DNA from: Turbatrix aceti
Lineage: Eukaryota; Nematoda; Chromadorea; Rhabditida; Panagrolaimidae
Length of the DNA: 64,000 nucleotides
Assembly: GCA_963969345.1 (NCBI GenBank)
Contig: OZ017770.1
Coordinates: forward strand, 3,915,246 to 3,979,245
Direction of reading: 5' to 3'
In this document: positions 58,716 to 64,000 of the stretch, one piece after another
How positions within the stretch are numbered: the first letter of the stretch is position 1
Layout of the letters: every line of letters starts with the position of its first letter
Made by a program: the position numbers and the translations under genes
Notes under the pieces: model-generated
Database searches by the model: none
The model's input: only the letters and a program-made list of their open reading frames with translations
Told to the model about the DNA's origin: nothing

Positions 58716-60163
58716 ATGGAAGAGGCCAGGTACAAACCTGCCTTCAACCGTATCCTCGACGACCTCGCTCGGCGCCAGCTAATGCTCGATTTTCAAATTG
58801 GGGAAGCCGACAAGCACTACCAGGTGCAACGCAGCATCGGCGCCGGTGCCTTCGGTGTCGTCTGTCAGGCGTACGATGCAGTCAATGACGATATGGTTGC
58901 TATCAAAAAGATCGGACATGCCTCGGCGACTCCAACTCTTGCGCGCCGGACTCTTCGTGAAATTCGGGTACTGCGTTTTCTTCGCCATGAAAACATTATA
59001 CAGCTGCGTGATATATTTCGCGTTCCTGGATCCCTGGGAACCAATGTGTTCATGGTCATGGAGTTGATGGAAGGAAGTCTACATCACGTAATTCACGGAA
59101 CTACGGAATATCTCGACTACGAATTAATTGCGTATTTCATCTACCAATTGCTTCGGGGCTTAAAGTATCTTCATACGGCCGGAATCGCTCATCGCGACTT
59201 GAAACCGTCAAACCTGCTCGTTAATTCCGATTGTCACCTGAGAATTGCTGATTTTGGAATGGCAAAACTTGCAATTCCCATAGAACACCCAAATGCGGAT
59301 GAACATTGTTTTTACATGACGCAGCATGTCGCCACCCTGCCTTACCGGTACATTTTTTTTCATTGCATTATACTGCCATCAAAAAAGTCCAACTGTCCTG
59401 ATTGGTACTTTTAGGGCCCCTGAATTGCTTTTTGTGACACCGGAGCACTCTACTGCAGTCGACATGTGGGCTGTTGGATGCATTTTGGCGGAAATGTTGC
59501 TGAAACGCGAACTTTTCCCCGGCAGAAGTGTGAGCACGCAAATTAAAATTCTTATCACGCAGTTAGGAAACCCAAGTGATGAGGTATGTTTTTTTCTTCT
59601 TTGCAAATGCAGCATTGCAAAAAAACCTGTCTGTATTTTTATTTCAGCTGGTAAATCAAATCTACTGCGAACGAACAAAAAGGTTTATTCAAGGTCTTGG
59701 CGGGCAATCGGGCTGGACGTGGCAGGAAATCATTCCCTTCGAAGCTTCGCCCAGCCGGCCACATCCCAATCCAGACGCCGTCGACCTCGTAGCAAACTTA
59801 GTTCAAATCAATGCAAAAGACCGATTTGACGTGCTTGAAGCAATCTACCACCCTTTTTTGAAAGAATATCACAGCATAAAGATGACCGAAGGCGCGTGCC
59901 CTTTCAAAGTCAAAATGGACATGGCCGACGTCGAACATCTGTCCAACGACGACCTCGTCGACGCCATCGTCAGCGACATCCGAGCAGCTTCCAGCGCGCC
60001 CTGCATTATCACTTCTTCCATGAAGAACAGAAGCCATCGACGAAATTCGAACTCAATGCACAGCTCAATGAATTCGACGACAAGCGAAACCTCGTCGACA
60101 GCGTATTCAACTGCATCGTCATCCTGCCTCAACAACGATTCATCCGAAGTAACTGCCTTATAA
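58716..60163 (+). CDS. ERK5-like MAP kinase with non-canonical TQH activation loop
   Basis: Exons 58716-59347, 59415-59583, 59648-60163; 438 residues. Kinase motifs: [95 protein letters not shown] and [13 protein letters not shown]. These match ERK5/BMK1 more than ERK1/2 (extended N-terminal helix, RGLKYLH, FGMA). In ERK5 the loop reads MTEYVATRWYRAPE; here it is [14 protein letters not shown], so the phospho-acceptor Tyr is His204 and the Trp of WYR is lost. The catalytic Lys, HRD and DFG are intact. The tail is a short Ser/Thr-rich region without the long ERK5 transactivation domain. Nematode SMA-5 is the likeliest orthologue by inference. Confidence 0.88.
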
Positions 60164-60186
60164 GTAACAACAGGTTGTACAAATTG

Positions 60187-60192
60187 TTTATT
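60187..60192 (-). terminator. Polyadenylation signal of the P450 gene
   Basis: TTTATT on the plus strand, i.e. AATAAA on the minus strand, 52 nt after the P450 stop and only 24 nt from the kinase stop. The two genes are tail to tail with 80 bp between stop codons. Confidence 0.5.
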
Positions 60193-60243
60193 ATTACAAT
60201 ACTGCCACGAGTATACTCACATAAATCACATTATTTGTCAACA

Positions 60244-61985
60244 TTAACGTGGTACTAAACGCACTAGCGTTTCCTTAGGGGCCACTGTCAGAGTACCTTG
60301 AATGTCAAGGGTAGTATTCGTCGTAGGGAAAACTCGAAATTGCTTTAGCAAAAGGCACATAATCATTTTCATTTCTACTCGGGCAAGCCGGACGCCGAGA
60401 CATGTGCGAGGACCGAGGCCAAAAGGTTGGTAGACAAAGGGGTCTTCCGGGATGCGGTTGGCGGAAGGATTCCATCGATCTGGATTAAACTCGGCAGCGT
60501 CTTCTCCCCAGTACTTGGGGTCGTAATGCAAATCCCAGGTGTTGGCGGCAACAAACACGTTTTTTTCAACAACAAGGTCATTGTCGCCGACTGTGCACTG
60601 CTGCATGCATTGGCGGATTTGAGCGCTGAAAATTTAAACATTTGAACTTGTGCTTTTGGATTGTAAAAACTTACACTGAAGCGACGGGGAATAGCCGCAG
60701 GCTTTCTTTAATGCACCAATCGAGGTAATCCATGTGGCTTGTGACATCCATGTTTGCGTCGGCGTCCTCAAAGATGTAGGTGTCGACTTCGGCAACAAGT
60801 TTGTCTTGGACATCCTGATGAGTCGACAACAAGTACATGAGGTACGACATGGAGTTGGCAGTAGTGTCCATGCCAGCAATCAACAGCATAATGCACATGG
60901 ATACAATTTCTTGATCGGAGAGCTTCTTGTCAAATTTCATTTTGTTCCAGTCGTCGGATTGTTGATTGTACTGCCTGAGATCGGCTTCGGATGTTTCGGC
61001 TTTCAGGAAGCTGTCGAGCATGTCTTCATCGACTGTCTTTTTCTCGCTTTTCTCGCTTTTGTTGCACTTGGAAGCATCGTTGTTGATATTGTTGTTATTT
61101 TCCTCAAACACCACGGACGACGATTTTCGAATGGCTTGAACTTCACGTCTTTTGTCGATGACCTTTGAAATGTCGTTCATGAGAGCAACCATTGGAAACT
61201 TGACTAGCATCTTGACTCCTTTGTGGATGTATTTTGTCACCTTCAAGAGTTCAGGCATAGACACGTAGACACGTGCAAGCGGATTGCCCTGGACGGATGA
61301 GTGAAGCATGAACTCTCGAATGAGTTTGAGGTATTCGGTGTCCTCGTGCGCAATGGCAGATTCGGTACGACCCATGGATATGCGCTCAATAATGTCACCT
61401 GTCAGACGGAAGAACCAGCTCATAACGTTGACTTCTTTGTTATCGTATTCATGCAAAAAGCTCAGCATGCGATTTGTAGAATTTATGATAACGGGTTGCA
61501 AAATCTTGAGCTTATTGATAGTGAACCCTGGGCTTCCTAGAGCACGCAGTCTCTTCCATTTTAATCCGTGGGCCATGAAGATGTTTATGCGTTCTTCGGT
61601 GTCCAAGTCGATGGGATACGGTACGAAAAGCTTAAAACTCAAAATTACGCATGATTGCAAAAAAAAAAAGCAAAAATACCTTGCGCGAATGGAAACTGTC
61701 GAATTTCCTTACGAACACATCCCGGATGATAGATGTGTTAGACGTGCAGATAACCTTATGACCGCCTTCCAAATATCCAAAAGTTTCGCCAAATTGCTTT
61801 CTCCATTTCAAAAAATTGTCTTTGAAGGGCGCAGAGGTGGAGTAGAGCTCATCCAAGTTGCCGGTGAACAGAGAAGTAACCTTTGGAGCTGGGATGTTGC
61901 GTCGCTCAAAGTACGTTGATCTTTGTTGAAGGTAGACATACAGGGCAACAATGCCGACTACTACTGCAACAACCGCCAAAAACAT
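60244..61985 (-). CDS. Cytochrome P450, CYP3-clan type
   Basis: Membrane-bound microsomal monooxygenase. Exons on the minus strand: 61985-61680, 61630-60675, 60625-60244; 547 residues, at the long end for the family because of a charged Asn/Lys-rich insert (near 61040-61130) before the I helix. Seen: N-terminal anchor (FLAVVAVVVGIVALYVYL), Pro-containing hinge (RRNIPAPKV), helix C WKRLRALGSPGFT, I-helix AGMDTTANS, K-helix ESLRLFPVAS (ExxR), PERF-like FNPDRWNPSANRIPEDPFVYQ and the heme-thiolate loop PFGLGPRTCLG. Overall nearest to nematode CYP13/CYP25-like enzymes; substrate unknown. A hAT MITE starts 96 bp upstream of the ATG. Confidence 0.95.
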
Positions 61986-62073
61986 GGTGTGCTAGCAGAC
62001 TTCTGTGATTTTCAGGCATTGTCTTTTGGGGTTATATAGACAGGGCTGACCCCGACAGGTACGGTAATAAGCT

Positions 62074-62081
62074 ATCACAAC
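62074..62081. repeat. Left 8 bp target-site duplication
   Basis: ATCACAAC, identical to 62621-62628 on the other side of the inverted-repeat element. Confidence 0.85.
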
Positions 62082-62620
62082 CAGAGTTGTTCGATGCTCA
62101 CCAAATTGCTCCTGCTCACTGCTCGCTCCTGCTCAGCTCACGAGCGCGAGCGGAGCGAGCGCGAAAAATTGGAGTGCTCAATGAGCATGAGCAGAGCGAG
62201 CACGAAAAATTGAATTGCTCAAAGAGCGCGAGCAGAGCGAGCAAGAGAAATTTTTAAAATGAGCACTGCTCACTATAAATTTAGTGCTACAAATATTAAA
62301 ATACTGGTAGTTTCGATCAAAAACACGATGTTGGGGGTATCTCCAAGCAATATGCGGTCTTTCTTTTAGCAAAGGACTGAATTTGTGACTCAAAATTCAC
62401 TTTTCTTGTGTGAGCCATTTTCGCTCATTGCTCGCTCCTGCTCAACTCACGAGCGTGAGCAGAGCAAGAGCAGAGGATCTGAGAATAAAAGAGCGCGAGC
62501 GGAGCGAGCGCGAAAATTTTAGGAACTCAAAGAGCATGAGCAGAGCGAGCACGGAAAATTGAATTGCTCAAAGAGCGCGAGCAGAGCGAGCACTGAAAAT
62601 TGTCGAATTGAACAACTCTG
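62082..62620. mobile_element. hAT-type MITE, 539 bp, with GAGC-rich internal repeats
   Basis: Terminal inverted repeats CAGAGTTGTTCGAT (62082-62095) and ATTGAACAACTCTG (62607-62620) match at 13 of 14 positions, and the ends begin CAGAG as in hAT elements. Perfect 8 bp duplications flank it. It has no coding frame. Inside are two similar blocks (about 62098-62275 and 62410-62605) made of degenerate GAGC(G/A)(C/T)GAGC(A/G)GAGCGAGC units separated by AAAATTG-type spacers, with an AT-rich centre. Non-autonomous; the source transposase is not in the window. Confidence 0.85.
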
Positions 62621-62628
62621 ATCACAAC
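62621..62628. repeat. Right 8 bp target-site duplication
   Basis: ATCACAAC; see the left copy at 62074-62081. Confidence 0.85.
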
Positions 62629-63755
62629 TGATATGTAGCGTGATAACGCAAGACGGGCATGATTGCTGAGCATTGTACGCATTGCAGGATTTGACACGAA
62701 TAAATCAGGCTCTCAAAATGAATTTCAAAAATGTGAGAGATTGCATCACACGTTGTTTTCACTTGCAAAATTGCTAATTAATTTATCTTTTTTTTCGGGA
62801 TAATTTATTTCCAGCTTCAGTTCCAGTTTTGAGTTGGGGTGTCGCCAGCGCATCCATGACGTACCTCCACCAAAGACTGTTCACGTGTAAGTCGCCGGGT
62901 CAAAGTCCTCGGAAGACGGAATTTCAGCTTAACCAACCTGCTGACAAGATACCATCCGGCTTATCGTTTTTTGTGTGCAATATGGTTAAAATAAGTTGAC
63001 TGCAGAGAACAGTGAATATGCCCTCGTTGCATGCAAACGAAGCACTATACAACTCGGTAGCGTGCAATCCTCGAAGATTGATTCCGAGTCAATATTGAAC
63101 CAAACGCCAAACGCACGTAAAGTATGACATCCCCGGTGTCCGTTCCGGTTTTGCATCATGGACTGACGTGTCCATTGCTTCTTTATAAACAATTATTATT
63201 AAGCTGGTAGCATGGAGGTGAGACAGAGTCATTGCCTCCGGGGTCTTGAAGTCACAGGTGAATCATAAAACAATTCATAAAGCAATGCAAAAAACCACCA
63301 TTCGTTTTGAATCAAAGGCTGTCACGGTCTCATTGTCTTGGAACTCGCCGCGTAGTCGTCGCACCTTCCAGGCATGGCAATCGTTTCGCGTACGTCGGAC
63401 GAACAAAACTTGAATTTTTTTGCTCTGGCGGCATTGACAGCCGGTTTTGCGCAGCTGTCTGTCTGCGTGTGAAATCGTTCGTTCGATGGAGGCGTCCAGT
63501 CGGTTCACCACTTTCTTTTCCTTTTTTCAGCCCCTTAATAACACAAATTGCTAATGCGTAGGGCACCCCGATAAGCTCAATGCCTGTCACAGATGGTTCT
63601 TACTTGTCTTGCTTAGCGTTCGTATTTGTCCTTGCTTACACTTCGATTTAGTATTGCCGCGGATTGTTGAATTATCGTTCGTTGTAAAATCGTTTTTTGT
63701 TATTGTTAACCATTTTTGATCGTCGATCGCCAATTACAGACAGCTTGCCACGTCG
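62629..63755. other. Intergenic, 1.13 kb
   Basis: Between the MITE and the tetraspanin start. Mixed composition, no coding frame I would support. Several overlapping frames at 63275-63590 on both strands look like chance. Confidence 0.4.
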
Positions 63756-64000
63756 ATGGGTTCGTTTAGTACCTGGTCAGCTTACGGCTGCGTTGGTCGC
63801 TCCGTAAAAATCGTCGCGTATTGCACCAATCTTCTCGCAGTGGTAAGTATAAAACCTTCAAAAACCAGATTGAATTTGCATACGTGTTACAGCTGTTTCT
63901 CCTGACGACTTTTGTTTATGGTTGCTGGCTGCACGTAAACCGAACTCAGTATGCCGAATTGCTCTCGCCCAGCCTGTATGCGGATGTTGCGCGGATCATG
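63756..64000 (+). CDS. Tetraspanin, N-terminal part (runs off the window)
   Basis: Exons 63756-63842 and 63893-64000 (open at the edge), phase 0 junction with GTAAGT donor and GTTACAG acceptor. The 65 residues seen have the tetraspanin start: short cytoplasmic tail with Cys (MGSFSTWSAYGCVGRS), a first membrane helix across the splice junction (IVAYCTNLLAVLFLLTTFVYG), then WLHVNRTQYAELLSPSLYAD, which matches the conserved 'G-W-x-x-V-(D/N)-R-x-x-Y-x-x-LL' beginning of the small extracellular loop. Tetraspanins organise membrane microdomains. The large loop with CCG lies outside, so the subtype is open. Confidence 0.7.

Noticed and set aside
63275..63590. Overlapping frames on both strands before the tetraspanin
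   Set aside because: Mutually overlapping, no recognisable protein features.
1..64000. CRISPR arrays, rRNA or tRNA genes
   Set aside because: No regularly spaced repeats, rRNA core sequence or tRNA B-box with matching arms was found; the only tRNA-like match is the retrotransposon primer site.

Overview
This window looks like nuclear DNA of a nematode. The host genes have many short introns, mostly 45-100 nt, with GTAAG-type donors and TTTCAG/TTTTAG acceptors. There is a protein with four ShKT domains, an ODR-2/HOT-type Ly6 protein and a PIM-related kinase, and several start codons sit immediately downstream of a 3' splice site, as expected for spliced-leader trans-splicing. Intergenic DNA and introns are AT-rich and exons are richer in GC. 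I cannot name the species or clade. Exon structures below were built by eye by joining open frames across plausible splice sites and checking that the phases close. No transcript or database evidence was available.

Layout, left to right. 1-6.6 kb: 3' part of an animal type I fatty acid synthase (MAT to TE). 7.6-9.3 kb: a four-helix membrane protein converging on a MOB-family kinase activator. 10.8-18.7 kb: a MAGI-type scaffold (PDZ, guanylate-kinase-like, two WW, five more PDZ) with one 2.9 kb intron. 19.2-22.1 kb: three genes of no recognised family, one of them secreted. 22.6-27.9 kb, minus strand: a long-chain acyl-CoA synthetase and a PIM-like kinase. 30.4-34.3 kb: a Gly/Asn/Tyr-rich secreted protein converging on a protein with two BED fingers. 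36.5-37.6 kb: the four-ShKT protein. 37.9-46.2 kb: two divergent, operon-like pairs around a 230 bp gap, COQ5 then POLDIP2 to the left and DEPDC5/Iml1 then a secreted protein to the right.

46.4-53.8 kb is an apparently complete BEL/Pao LTR retrotransposon. Its 311 bp LTRs look identical, it has a tRNA-Gly-type primer site, and one 2,279-codon frame runs from Gag through protease, RT, RNase H and integrase to a cysteine-rich envelope-like glycoprotein. To its right lie an ODR-2-like Ly6 protein with a possible nested small gene (55.9-57.6 kb), an ERK5-like MAP kinase whose activation loop reads TQH instead of TEY (58.7-60.2 kb), a CYP3-clan P450 (60.2-62.0 kb), a 539 bp hAT-type MITE with perfect 8 bp target-site duplications (62.1-62.6 kb), and the 5' end of a tetraspanin running off the right edge.

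Functionally this is mostly housekeeping. Lipid metabolism: FAS, ACSL, P450. Mitochondrion: COQ5, POLDIP2. TORC1 control: DEPDC5. Signalling and polarity: MAGI, MOB, PIM, ERK5-like. These are interspersed with fast-evolving secreted proteins and two recently inserted mobile elements. The most unusual items are the env-bearing BEL/Pao element, the non-canonical MAPK activation loop, the two operon-like pairs with a shared promoter region, and the hAT MITE just upstream of the P450.
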